61,029 nucleotides of DNA from Lachnospiraceae bacterium. GTDB taxonomy: Bacteria > Bacillota > Clostridia > Lachnospirales > Lachnospiraceae. The notes beneath the pieces were generated by a model, which saw nothing but the letters and a program-made list of their open reading frames with translations, searched no databases and was not told where the DNA came from. Both the position numbers and the translations under genes were made by a program. How positions within the stretch are numbered: position 1 is the first letter of the stretch; each line of letters opens with the position of its first letter. Location: assembly GCA_021153185.1 (NCBI GenBank), contig JAGKTY010000012.1, positions 1-61,029 of the forward strand. The letters run 5' to 3'. This document shows positions 34,683-43,533 of the stretch, one piece after another.

Positions 34683-36041
34683 ATGGAATCAAGAAGAGCG
34701 AGAAATCGCAGAATGAAAAAAATTGCGGTGCTGCTTCGCATATTGTTTGCCAGCAGCTTGCTTGCAATTGTTCTGCTTGCCAGCGTTTTGGTCAAAACGG
34801 CACTTTATAAGCAGCCGGAAGAACCCATGGCGGCAGGGCAGGAAGATGATGCGCTCGGGATGGCAGAAGCAAAGGAACCCCTTGCAGATGAAACGCAGGA
34901 AGCGATAGAGCAGGCAAAGGAGCAGGCAGAGGAAACACTCGATGCAAATGAGCAGAGCGCGGAGGAGGCGGTTTTGCCTGAGGAACAATTGCTGTTTGAG
35001 AAGGCGCAAGAAAAGCTGGCTGAGATGAGCGTGGAAGAAAAGGTGGCACAGCTCTTTTTCATCACGCCCGAAGCACTGACCGGTGTTGCCAAGGCGACGG
35101 CAGCCGGCGATACGACCAAAGCGCAGTTGGAAAAATATCCGGTAGGCGGGCTCATCTATTTTGCGCAAAATTTTGTAGATCCGGCGCAGACGAAGGAAAT
35201 GCTCACAAAGACGCAGGAATATGCATTGCAGTCACAAGGGCTGCCACTCTTTTTGGGAATAGATGAGGAGGGCGGTGATGTCCTCCGCATTGGAAATAAT
35301 GCAGCGTTTCAGGTCGATACGGTTGGCAGGATGGGCGATTTGGCGCAAGGCGGCGAGACGGCAGTCTATGAAGGGGCAAAGACGATTGCCATGTATCTGT
35401 CAGAATACGGACTCAATGTCAATTTTGCGCCGGATGCGGATGTGTTGGTGAATGAATCCAATCAGGTCATTGGCAAGCGCTCGTTTGGGAATGATCCGAA
35501 AGTCGTAAAACAGATGGCAGCAGTGTATACAAGAGCGATGCATGAACAAGGGATTTTGGCTTGCTACAAGCATTTTCCCGGACACGGCGGCACGACGGCA
35601 GACAGTCATACAGGTGCCGTGACACTTGACCGTACGTTGGAGCAGCTTCGTGAAGAGGAGTTTATTCCGTTTGCAGATGCAAGTGCGCAGGAAGCAGAGT
35701 TTGTCATGGTTTCGCATATCGCATTGCCAAAGGTGACAGGCGATACGGTTCCTGCTTCGGTATCTGCAAATATTGTGACAGGGCAGCTTAGGGGCACACT
35801 GGGATATGACGGTATTGTCATAACGGATGCACTCAATATGGGGGCAATCAGCACGCAGTATGATTCCGGGCAGGCAGTTATTATGGCGATCAAAGCGGGT
35901 TGTGATATGGTTATGATGCCAAAGGATTTTAAGACGGCATATGAGGCCTTATTAAACGCAGTTGATGCAGGGGAGATAGACAAACAGCGGATTGACGAAT
36001 CTGTCATAAAGATTTTGACAGCAAAAATAAAAATGCAATGA
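34683..36041 (+). CDS. nagZ: GH3 beta-N-acetylhexosaminidase (NagZ-type), membrane-anchored
   Basis: A 452-residue glycoside hydrolase family 3 enzyme. An N-terminal hydrophobic segment (about 11-38) anchors it or exports it, followed by an acidic Glu/Ala-rich linker (40-110) and the TIM barrel. Diagnostic motifs are KHFPGHGGTTADSH (with the His-Asp pair that serves as acid/base in NagZ enzymes) and ITDALNMGAI, whose Asp is the nucleophile. It probably trims N-acetylglucosamine from muropeptides outside the cell, as NagZ does in Bacillus. The ribosome site is weak (GAGGAC). It follows the transglutaminase-like gene after 26 bases. Confidence 0.92.
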   Translation: MESRRARNRRMKKIAVLLRILFASSLLAIVLLASVLVKTALYKQPEEPMAAGQEDDALGMAEAKEPLADETQEAIEQAKEQAEETLDANEQSAEEAVLPEEQLLFEKAQEKLAEMSVEEKVAQLFFITPEALTGVAKATAAGDTTKAQLEKYPVGGLIYFAQNFVDPAQTKEMLTKTQEYALQSQGLPLFLGIDEEGGDVLRIGNNAAFQVDTVGRMGDLAQGGETAVYEGAKTIAMYLSEYGLNVNFAPDADVLVNESNQVIGKRSFGNDPKVVKQMAAVYTRAMHEQGILACYKHFPGHGGTTADSHTGAVTLDRTLEQLREEEFIPFADASAQEAEFVMVSHIALPKVTGDTVPASVSANIVTGQLRGTLGYDGIVITDALNMGAISTQYDSGQAVIMAIKAGCDMVMMPKDFKTAYEALLNAVDAGEIDKQRIDESVIKILTAKIKMQ

Positions 36042-36104
36042 CGATTCATTGCCCCGTTTGCAAAGCATGACAGGGGTGATGGATGAAACAGAGAGGAACG
36101 CAGC

Positions 36105-36647
36105 ATGAAGGAATTATTGGAACTATATCTCGCGTTTTTCCGGATTGGCGGATTAACGTTTGGCGGTGGACTGACAATGCTCCCAATGCTCAAATATGAG
36201 CTTGTGGAAAAGAAAGACTGGGTCAGCGAGGATGATTTGCTTGATTATTATGCGGTGGGACAGTGTACGCCGGGCATTATCGCCGTCAATGTGGCGACGT
36301 TTGTAGGATACAAAAGAAAAGGTGTCATCGGCGGCATTTGTTCAACGCTTGGCATGATCAGTCCATCGCTCATTATCGTTTCGATCCTGGCGATGTTTTT
36401 GCAGCAATTTATGGACAATGTCTGGGTACAGCACGGCGTAGAAGGAATCAAGATTGTTGTCTGTGCACTGATGCTCAACACAGTGCTCACAATGGGAAAG
36501 AAAAGCATTACGGGCAAGCTGACGGCGGTTGCAGCCATCCTCGGCTTTGTCGGGGCGGTCTTTACCCCTGTTCCGACGGTTGCACTTGTGATTGTTGCCG
36601 GAATTGCAGGCATTGTTTTGAATAAAGCAGGGAAGGAGATTGTATGA
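36105..36647 (+). CDS. chromate transporter family protein, half-size subunit 1
   Basis: A 180-residue membrane protein of the CHR family. It begins LLELYLAFFRIGGLTFGGGLTMLPMLKYELV, the conserved first helix with FGGG. VGQCTPGIIAVNVATFVGYK (about 50-70) is the second family signature. Half-size CHR proteins work as pairs and export chromate or other oxyanions in studied cases; in anaerobic gut bacteria the physiological substrate is unclear. AGAGGAACGCAGC precedes the ATG. The stop overlaps the second subunit's start (ATGA). Confidence 0.93.
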   Translation: MKELLELYLAFFRIGGLTFGGGLTMLPMLKYELVEKKDWVSEDDLLDYYAVGQCTPGIIAVNVATFVGYKRKGVIGGICSTLGMISPSLIIVSILAMFLQQFMDNVWVQHGVEGIKIVVCALMLNTVLTMGKKSITGKLTAVAAILGFVGAVFTPVPTVALVIVAGIAGIVLNKAGKEIV

Positions 36648-37207
36648 TGAACAACGTATTTATCCAGTTATTTATTGAGTTCTTCCAAATCGGTCTCTTT
36701 GCAGTCGGAGGCGGACCAGCGACCATTCCGTTTTTGATGGATATTACAACAAGACATGACTGGTATACGAAACTTGATGTCGTAAATATGCTTGCGGTCA
36801 GCGAGAGTACACCGGGACCGATCGGCATCAATATGGCAACGTATGCCGGCTTTAAAGCGACAGGTTTTCTGGGCGGACTTGCGGCGACGCTTTCGCTTGT
36901 CCTTCCGAGTATTATCGTCATTGTGATTGTTGCCAGAATTCTGGAAAGCTTTAGTCAAAATAAATATGTGCGCGCTGCGTTTGCAATGATTCGTCCGGTT
37001 GTGACAGGTCTCATTGCATCAGCTGTACTCGGCATTTTTGAGACAGCGCTCTTTACGGCAAAGGATGGCAGCTTTCAGGTTCCGGTTTTTCATCTCGCCT
37101 TGGTCGGGGTGTTCTTTGGACTGATGAACGTCAAAAAACTGAAGAAAATCCACCCGTTTTTCTGGATGGTGGCAGGTGTTGTACTCGGCATTGTTTTTAG
37201 AATGTAG
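36644..37207 (+). CDS. chromate transporter family protein, half-size subunit 2
   Basis: A 187-residue partner of the preceding gene. It starts with FIQLFIEFFQIGLFAVGGGPATIPFLMDIT and contains VSESTPGPIGINMATYAGFKATG, the matching CHR signatures in the second half. The two halves usually have opposite membrane topology. The ATG overlaps the stop of subunit 1 by four bases (ATGA), with AAGGAG at good distance. A second ATG at 36647 is also possible. Confidence 0.93.
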   Translation: MMNNVFIQLFIEFFQIGLFAVGGGPATIPFLMDITTRHDWYTKLDVVNMLAVSESTPGPIGINMATYAGFKATGFLGGLAATLSLVLPSIIVIVIVARILESFSQNKYVRAAFAMIRPVVTGLIASAVLGIFETALFTAKDGSFQVPVFHLALVGVFFGLMNVKKLKKIHPFFWMVAGVVLGIVFRM

Positions 37208-37260
37208 CAAAACGCGGCAAAATTCATATAAATATCATAAGAAAGACTTAGGAGCTATGG

Positions 37261-38121
37261 ATGAATCTTCTACTCATCGGTGGCGACAGGAGACAGTACT
37301 ATATGGCAAAGTTTTTGAGTAGCAAAGGCTTTGCCGTTTCTTATTTTGGAGAATTGTTTTTTGGCGGCGTAAGCGTGAAAGAAATTCGAAAAAAGGAGAA
37401 GCTGTTTGAGGAACTGGATAAGGGGATGTATGACAGCGTTGTGCTGCCTATCCCGGTAGGAGCGGATGCCATCAAGGGCTGTCTCGGAAAGCTTCATATG
37501 CGGGAGCTCATAAAGCATCTGACGAAGGTAAAACGCATTTATGGAGGGGTTATCCCAAATGCGGTATATGGACTTACAAATGCGCCGCAGGTCATTGATT
37601 TGATGCGTCAGGAGGATGTGATGTATGCAAATGCGGCGCTCACGGCAGAAAATGCGTTGATGGAAGCGGTCTTAATCAGTGACAGAAGTGTTTTGGGAAG
37701 TGAAAGCCTTGTAATTGGTTACGGCAGATGCGGACAGATGCTTGTCGACAGGTTGAAGGGCCTGCGGGCAAATGTCACTGTGGCTGAGATTGACCGGGCA
37801 AAAAAGAGCCTGGCAAAATCATATGGGGTGAAGACGACAGAAGTGACATCGCTTCAAGGATATGATTTTATTTTTCAGACGGCGCCCGGCTATGAAATGG
37901 ATAAAAAACTGCTCATGACATGTCTGGCAGAGGATGACGATATGCCGGTTATCATCGACATCAGCTCAAATTCGGAGGCTGACGTCGATTACGCCAGAAG
38001 CATTGGGATTCTGATGAAAAAATGCTCCGGATTACCGGGAAGATATACCCCGAAAACGGCGGGATGGATGCTTGGAACGTATATTTGGGAAAAGGAGATG
38101 CATGATGGATTTTGTGGGTAA
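37261..38121 (+). CDS. dpaA: dipicolinate synthase subunit A
   Basis: A 286-residue oxidoreductase-like subunit that makes dipicolinic acid from dihydrodipicolinate for the spore core. A Rossmann nucleotide-binding motif, VIGYGRCGQ, lies near residue 155. Further typical elements are PIPVGADAIKG, VYGLTNAP, GLPGRYTPKTAG and LGTYIWEKEM at the end. AGGAG precedes the ATG. dpaB overlaps its end by 17 bases, as usual for this two-subunit enzyme. In a sporulating cell it would be made in the mother cell. It lies downstream of the chromate genes by 53 bases, but a separate sporulation promoter is expected. I could not identify one with confidence. Confidence 0.95.
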   Translation: MNLLLIGGDRRQYYMAKFLSSKGFAVSYFGELFFGGVSVKEIRKKEKLFEELDKGMYDSVVLPIPVGADAIKGCLGKLHMRELIKHLTKVKRIYGGVIPNAVYGLTNAPQVIDLMRQEDVMYANAALTAENALMEAVLISDRSVLGSESLVIGYGRCGQMLVDRLKGLRANVTVAEIDRAKKSLAKSYGVKTTEVTSLQGYDFIFQTAPGYEMDKKLLMTCLAEDDDMPVIIDISSNSEADVDYARSIGILMKKCSGLPGRYTPKTAGWMLGTYIWEKEMHDGFCG

Positions 38122-38689
38122 AAAAATCGGCTATGCCGTGACAGGTTCCTTTTGTACATTTGACAAGACACTGCGCGCAGTACAAAATCTCGTAGACTTG
38201 GGCGCAGATGTGTATCCTATTTTTTCCTATTCCTGCAAAATGGATACACGGTTTACAACATCAAACGCATTTGTCACCAAAATGCGTGAAATATGCGGGA
38301 AAAACGGAATTATCAGCATTCAGGAAGCGGAACCGATCGGACCGAAAAGCTATTTGGATATTGTTGTGATCGCGCCGTGTACCGGAAATACACTTGCAAA
38401 ACTGGCAAACGGCATCACCGATTCTCCGGTTTTGATGGCGGCAAAAGCGCATCTTAGGAATGAAAAGCCCCTGCTTCTTGCAATTTCGACGAACGATGCG
38501 CTCTCCATGAACCTGAAAAATATCGGGCAGCTTATGAATATGAAACATATATATTTTGTCCCGTTTGGACAGGACGATCATGAGAAGAAGCCAAATTCCA
38601 TGATTGCGCATCTGGAGCTCTTGCCGGAGAGTATTGCAGCTGCCCTTAAGGAACGACAGCTGCAGCCAATTCTCGTTTCGCGCATGTAA
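38105..38689 (+). CDS. dpaB: dipicolinate synthase subunit B
   Basis: A 194-residue flavoprotein-like subunit. The N-terminus KIGYAVTGSFCTFDKTLRAVQNLVDLGADVYPIFSYS and the core VIAPCTGNTLAKLANGITDSPVLMAAKAHLRNEKPLLLAISTND show the FMN-dependent decarboxylase/flavoprotein fold. The start is one of two adjacent ATGs; 38105 is seven bases from AAGGAG and is preferred over 38102. Together with dpaA it produces pyridine-2,6-dicarboxylate, which loads with calcium into the spore. The convergent asnB gene ends only 15 bases beyond its stop. Confidence 0.95.
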   Translation: MDFVGKKIGYAVTGSFCTFDKTLRAVQNLVDLGADVYPIFSYSCKMDTRFTTSNAFVTKMREICGKNGIISIQEAEPIGPKSYLDIVVIAPCTGNTLAKLANGITDSPVLMAAKAHLRNEKPLLLAISTNDALSMNLKNIGQLMNMKHIYFVPFGQDDHEKKPNSMIAHLELLPESIAAALKERQLQPILVSRM

Positions 38690-38704
38690 TCACCCGCAGG
38701 GTGA

Positions 38705-40543
38705 TTACAGTACATAGATATGATAGTGTTTTAACCAGGCATTGATTTGAATCAGATATGCCAGCATTTGCGGTCCTGCAAGGAGCTGACCGTACCACGG
38801 TTTGATCGTATTACCCGGATGAGTAACCAAGTCAGTCACATTTTTTTCGTCAATCAGTGCATGAATCGGTTCATTGCGATTTGCCAGTATTTCTTTCATG
38901 CGTTCTTTTAGAAGTGTCTCATAGTACGGGTGGTATGTTTTGGGATAAGGACTTTTCTTCCGAAACAAAACATCATCAGGCAACAAGCCCTTGCTTGCCT
39001 GTCTCAGAAGTCCCTTGACATTGCCGCCTGCCATTTTCATCTCCCAAGGAACATTAAATACATAGGAAAGCAGTGCTTTGTCGCAAAACGGAACGCGTGC
39101 TTCCAGGGAATTCTGCATGCTTGTGCGGTCCATTCTGTTTAAGAGCGTCTGCATAAAATAACGGATGTTCAGATATGAAATGCGCCGGATATGCGCTTCT
39201 TTTTCGGTGTCACCTGCAAAGGCAGGAGCGTTTTTCTCTGCGCGTTCGCACGATGCAGAGACATATTCCTCCAGATGGATAGATTTAATAACATCTGCTT
39301 TTAAAACATGAAGGCGTGGCGATAAATCGGGGGTCCATGGGAATTGGCCTTTCACAAAAAAAGCTTCCTTGTGAAACCACGGGTAGCCGCCAAAAATTTC
39401 ATCTGCGCATTCGCCGGTCAGGACAACCTTGTGTGTTTTACTGACCTGAGAGCAGAAATAAAGGAGGGAAGAATCCACGTCCACCATGCATGGAAGGTCG
39501 TGCGCTTTCATGGAGGCTTCGAGATAATCGAATTGAATGCGGGAGTTGCAAAGCAAATCATGGTGATTTGTGCCCAGATAATCTGCCATTTGATGCGCGT
39601 AAGGGGTATCCATGGATGGCTGGAACGGATTGTCCGGAAAGTATTTGTCGTTGTCGGCAAAATCAAAGGAAAAGGTCGTCAGTTGTTTGCCGCATTTCTG
39701 TAATTCCCCGGCGCAGACAGAGGAGACAACACTTGAGTCAATGCCACCTGATAAAAATGTACAGATTTCGACATCGCTGACCATCTGCCGCCTGATCGCG
39801 TCGGTCAACAAGAAGCGTGTATGGTCGATTGTGGTAGCAAGATCATCTGTGTGCGGTTTGCTCTCGAGCCGAAAATAAAAGGACTTTTGCTGCATGCCGC
39901 CTTTTTGCAATAGCATTTCCCCCGGCTTTACTTCATAAATGCCTTCAAAAATGGCATTTCCCGGATTCCGCGCAGGCCCTAAACCGAATAGTTCACATAG
40001 ACCGTCCCGTCCAAGCTCCCGCTTGACGCCGGGATACAAAAAGAGACCTTTGATTTCCGAAGAGAAAACCAGGGTATCGTTTTGGTACGTGTAAAACAGC
40101 GGCTTTACACCAAAGTAGTCACGCACAAGTAAAAGAGAGGCGTCATTTGCATTGTAAAACGCGAATGCAAAAATACCATCCAATTTTTTGACAAAATCCG
40201 CTCCTTCCGCTATAAGACCGCGAAACACGACTTCCGTATCCGAATGTGACCGGAACGTGATGTTTTTTGCCATCAGTTCTCTTCGGAGTGCATCGGTATT
40301 GTAGAGCTCTCCGTTGTATACAAAATGAAAATTGCCCTCGCAAAAGGGCTGATCGCCGCCCTCTACGTCAATGATGGAAAGTCTGGTATGACTCAGCCCG
40401 CAATGGTTATCCAGAAATGTTCCGGTATGATCGGGACCACGATGTGCAAGGCAATCCGTCATTTTTTCTAAAATCAGCAGTGAACGACCCTCATTTGACA
40501 GAAAAGTTGCATTTTTATCAAAAAAACCTGAAAATCCACACAT
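38705..40543 (-). CDS. asnB: asparagine synthase (glutamine-hydrolysing)
   Basis: A 612-residue class-B asparagine synthetase. Cys2 of MCGFSGFFD is the N-terminal glutaminase nucleophile, supported by HRGPDHTG, SHTRLSIIDVEGGDQPF and FVYNGELYN. The synthetase half has the ATP-pyrophosphatase loop FLSGGIDSSVVSSV, then LTGECADEIFGGYPWFHKEAFF and LEARVPFCDKALLSYVFN. It converts aspartate, glutamine and ATP to asparagine; some relatives modify cell-wall precursors, so the exact substrate is not proven. The gene is monocistronic, divergent from hydG, and its start is at 40543. Confidence 0.95.
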   Translation of the reverse strand: MCGFSGFFDKNATFLSNEGRSLLILEKMTDCLAHRGPDHTGTFLDNHCGLSHTRLSIIDVEGGDQPFCEGNFHFVYNGELYNTDALRRELMAKNITFRSHSDTEVVFRGLIAEGADFVKKLDGIFAFAFYNANDASLLLVRDYFGVKPLFYTYQNDTLVFSSEIKGLFLYPGVKRELGRDGLCELFGLGPARNPGNAIFEGIYEVKPGEMLLQKGGMQQKSFYFRLESKPHTDDLATTIDHTRFLLTDAIRRQMVSDVEICTFLSGGIDSSVVSSVCAGELQKCGKQLTTFSFDFADNDKYFPDNPFQPSMDTPYAHQMADYLGTNHHDLLCNSRIQFDYLEASMKAHDLPCMVDVDSSLLYFCSQVSKTHKVVLTGECADEIFGGYPWFHKEAFFVKGQFPWTPDLSPRLHVLKADVIKSIHLEEYVSASCERAEKNAPAFAGDTEKEAHIRRISYLNIRYFMQTLLNRMDRTSMQNSLEARVPFCDKALLSYVFNVPWEMKMAGGNVKGLLRQASKGLLPDDVLFRKKSPYPKTYHPYYETLLKERMKEILANRNEPIHALIDEKNVTDLVTHPGNTIKPWYGQLLAGPQMLAYLIQINAWLKHYHIYVL

Positions 40544-40588
40544 AATTGGTTCCTTATCGTTTTTTCATAACTTATGAACGATGCCAAT

Positions 40589-40617
40589 AGAAAAGAACAG
40601 GATTTTGTGATATACTT
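40589..40617 (+). promoter_or_regulatory. possible promoter of hydG-hydF
   Basis: TAGAAA (40589-40594), a 17-base spacer and TATACT (40612-40617). The -35 is weak, but the spacing is ideal and the start codon is 41 bases on. Confidence 0.4.
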
Positions 40618-40658
40618 AAACTCAGAAATTAGGAAAACTAAAGAAAGAAGGCACAACT

Positions 40659-42077
40659 ATGTATAATCCGGCATCCAAAAAAGCAGAAGAATTTATCAGT
40701 CATGAAGAGATTTTGGAGACGCTGTCTTACGCACAGGCGCATAAAAACGACGAACAGCTTGCATACGCCATTTTGGAGAAGGCTAGAGCAAAAAAAGGAC
40801 TTTCTCATCGAGAGGCCTCTGTTTTATTAGATTGTGAAATCCCCAAAGTAAATGAAGAGATTTTCCGGCTTGCCAACGAAATCAAACAAGAGTTTTACGG
40901 AAACAGAATCGTCATGTTTGCGCCACTTTATCTGTCAAACTATTGCGTAAACGGTTGTTTGTATTGTCCGTATCATTTGAAAAACAAGCACATTGCCAGA
41001 AAGAAGCTGACACAGGAGGAAGTGCGAAAAGAGGTTATTGCACTGCAGGATATGGGGCACAAGAGGCTCGCCATTGAAGCCGGAGAGGACCCTGTAAACA
41101 ACCCGATTGAGTATATTTTGGAGTGTATCAAAACGATTTACAGCGTACATCACAAAAATGGTGATATCAGACGAGTCAATGTCAATATTGCGGCAACGAC
41201 GGTGGAAAACTACCGCAAACTAAAAGACGCCGGAATCGGAACCTATATTTTATTCCAGGAAACTTATCACAAGGAGAGCTACGAAAAATTGCATCCGACA
41301 GGACCAAAGCATGATTACTGCTATCATACAGAGGCGATGGACCGAGCGATGGAAGGCGGAATCGATGATGTCGGGCTTGGCGTTTTGTTTGGACTTGAGA
41401 TGTACCGCTATGAGTTTGCGGGACTTCTCATGCATGCAGAGCACTTAGAAGCCGCTTGCGGTGTAGGGCCGCATACCATTTCGGTACCGCGTGTCAAACG
41501 AGCAGATGACATTGACCCGGATGCGTTTGACAACGGAATTGATGATGACACATTTGCCAAGATTATCGCATGTATCCGCATTGCCGTGCCTTATACGGGA
41601 ATGATTATTTCCACAAGAGAGTCGAAGGCATGCAGGGAGAGGGTGCTTAAATACGGAATTTCGCAGATTAGCGGTGGCTCTAAGACGAGTGTCGGCGGAT
41701 ACTATGAGCCGGAGGAGGAAGAAGAGAATTCTGCACAGTTTGATGTATCGGATACGCGTACGCTCGATGAGGTGGTGTGCTGGCTGATGGAAGGCGGATA
41801 TATCCCGAGCTTTTGTACGGCATGCTACAGGGAAGGCCGCACGGGTGACCGGTTTATGAGTCTTTGTAAAAGTGGTCAGATCCAGAACTGCTGTCATCCA
41901 AATGCACTGATGACACTGAAAGAGTATTTGGAGGATTACGCAAGTGAAAAGACGCGCAGTGTAGGTGAAGCGCTTATTGTGCGTGAAATTGAGAACATTC
42001 CAAAGGAGAATGTGAAGGAAATTGTAAGAGAAAGACTTGTGAAAATCGCGCAGGGAGAGCGGGATTTCAGATTTTAA
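40659..42077 (+). CDS. hydG: [FeFe]-hydrogenase H-cluster radical SAM maturase HydG
   Basis: A 472-residue tyrosine lyase that makes the CO and CN ligands of the hydrogenase H-cluster. The SAM cluster motif CX3CX2C is at Cys96, Cys100 and Cys103. The C-terminal second-cluster motif is visible in SFCTACYREGRTGDRFMSLCKSG. LFGLEMYRYEFAGLL and HTISVPRVKRADD are typical of HydG rather than ThiH. AAAGAAGG precedes the ATG. It is followed by hydF, but hydE and the hydrogenase itself are not in the window. The host therefore uses H2 metabolism, consistent with fermentative Clostridia. Confidence 0.97.
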   Translation: MYNPASKKAEEFISHEEILETLSYAQAHKNDEQLAYAILEKARAKKGLSHREASVLLDCEIPKVNEEIFRLANEIKQEFYGNRIVMFAPLYLSNYCVNGCLYCPYHLKNKHIARKKLTQEEVRKEVIALQDMGHKRLAIEAGEDPVNNPIEYILECIKTIYSVHHKNGDIRRVNVNIAATTVENYRKLKDAGIGTYILFQETYHKESYEKLHPTGPKHDYCYHTEAMDRAMEGGIDDVGLGVLFGLEMYRYEFAGLLMHAEHLEAACGVGPHTISVPRVKRADDIDPDAFDNGIDDDTFAKIIACIRIAVPYTGMIISTRESKACRERVLKYGISQISGGSKTSVGGYYEPEEEEENSAQFDVSDTRTLDEVVCWLMEGGYIPSFCTACYREGRTGDRFMSLCKSGQIQNCCHPNALMTLKEYLEDYASEKTRSVGEALIVREIENIPKENVKEIVRERLVKIAQGERDFRF

Positions 42078-42093
42078 CAAACAGAAATCAAAG

Positions 42094-42137
42094 AGGATTT
42101 TCGGGGAAGCGCATAGGTGGAACCGGAAATCCTTTTT
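42094..42137 (+). terminator. hairpin between hydG and hydF
   Basis: AGGATTTTCGG pairs with CCGGAAATCCT with one mismatch, then TTTTT. It may attenuate transcription into hydF. Confidence 0.55.
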
Positions 42138-42158
42138 CAATAGGAAAGGAGTTTATCT

Positions 42159-43397
42159 ATGAGTTTGAATCAAACGCCGCAGTCTGAACGGGTTCATATC
42201 GGAATCTACGGGAGACGAAATGCGGGAAAGAGTAGTTTGTTAAATGCCCTGACGGGACAAGCGCTTGCAGTTGTATCGGAGGTTGCGGGAACGACCACAG
42301 ACCCGGTGCGCAAATCGATGGAGATTTTGCCAATTGGACCGGTTGTTATGATTGATACGCCCGGACTGGATGACGTCGGTGAGATTGGCCTGGCGCGTGT
42401 AACACAGGCGAAAAAGTGCCTGATGGAGACGGATATCGCTATGCTGGTTGTCGATGCGACGAAAGGGTTAAAAGAGCCGGAAAAGGACACGATTGCGCTG
42501 TTTTTGGAAAAGAAGATTCCGTTTATTACCGTATATAACAAGTGTGATTTAATAGATGAAGCCGGAAAAGAGACACTTGCTACCACGTATGCGCAGTATT
42601 GTAAGGAGCAGCTGCAGCAAGAGGAAGTAATTCCGTATGTCTTTGTGAGCGCAGGCAAAAAGGAAGGTGTTTCAGCGCTTTTGACAGCGCTTGAGGCATT
42701 GTGGAGGGCATCCCGGAATCCGGATGAGAAGCCGCTTGTGAAGGATTTGGTTAAAGAAGGTGATCACGTGATATTGGTCATTCCAATTGATGAGGCTGCG
42801 CCAAAAGGACGCATCATTCTGCCGCAGCAGCAGGTCCTTCGGGAACTGCTTGAAATTGGCGCTGTGACGAGCGTTGTGACGCCCGGGCAGCTAGAGCATG
42901 CACTTGAGATGGCCACGCTGCCACCGCGCCTTGTCATTACAGACAGTCAGGCGTTCGGATATGTCAATCAAATCGTGCCAAAGGAGATCAATCTGACGTC
43001 CTTTTCTATCCTGATGGCGCGCAGAAAAGGAAACTTCGAGGACGCGCTTGCAGGCGTAAGCGCGCTTGGAAATATTTCGGACGATAGCAGCATCCTGATT
43101 TGTGAAGGGTGCAGCCACAAAAGACAGTGCGGAGATATCGGTACGGTCAAATTGCCGGGGTGGATCCGTAAGTATACAAAGGCAAATCCGCAAATGACAT
43201 GGACACAGGGAAAAGAATTCCCGGATGATCTGTCCGGGTACGATTTGATTGTACATTGTGGCGGATGTATGCTGAATGAAAAAGAGATGAGCGCACGTTA
43301 TGAAAAGGCGAAGGAGGCGGGCGTTCCAATGACAAATTATGGTATGGTAATTGCCAAAACACATGGTATTTTAGATAGAACAACGTTTATATTTTAG
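42159..43397 (+). CDS. hydF: [FeFe]-hydrogenase H-cluster maturation GTPase HydF
   Basis: A 412-residue scaffold GTPase that assembles the 2Fe subcluster and delivers it to hydrogenase. The N-terminal GTPase domain has GRRNAGKSSLLNAL, the G2 region AGTTTDPV, DTPGLDD and NKCD. A dimerisation domain and the C-terminal iron-sulfur domain follow, with CSH in EGCSHKRQC and HCGGC near residue 365, the CxH...HCxxC pattern typical of HydF. AAAGGAG precedes the ATG. It lies 81 bases after hydG, with a hairpin in between. Confidence 0.97.
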   Translation: MSLNQTPQSERVHIGIYGRRNAGKSSLLNALTGQALAVVSEVAGTTTDPVRKSMEILPIGPVVMIDTPGLDDVGEIGLARVTQAKKCLMETDIAMLVVDATKGLKEPEKDTIALFLEKKIPFITVYNKCDLIDEAGKETLATTYAQYCKEQLQQEEVIPYVFVSAGKKEGVSALLTALEALWRASRNPDEKPLVKDLVKEGDHVILVIPIDEAAPKGRIILPQQQVLRELLEIGAVTSVVTPGQLEHALEMATLPPRLVITDSQAFGYVNQIVPKEINLTSFSILMARRKGNFEDALAGVSALGNISDDSSILICEGCSHKRQCGDIGTVKLPGWIRKYTKANPQMTWTQGKEFPDDLSGYDLIVHCGGCMLNEKEMSARYEKAKEAGVPMTNYGMVIAKTHGILDRTTFIF

Positions 43398-43437
43398 TAT
43401 AACAGGCCAATTTTACATTGACCAAATAGGACGTTAA

Positions 43438-43492
43438 AAGCCTGCTTGAAGTGACACATAGTTCATTAAATCGCTTCAAACAGGCTTATTTA
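43438..43492. terminator. long bidirectional terminator after hydF
   Basis: AAGCCTG(C)TTGAAG and CTTCAA(A)CAGGCTT pair with a loop of about 20 bases. The structure is flanked by A-rich and T-rich ends and sits between convergent stops (43397 and 43534). Confidence 0.75.
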
Positions 43493-43533
43493 TTGCATTT
43501 TCGACTTCAAATTTTCTGCAGTTTTTCTTGCAA

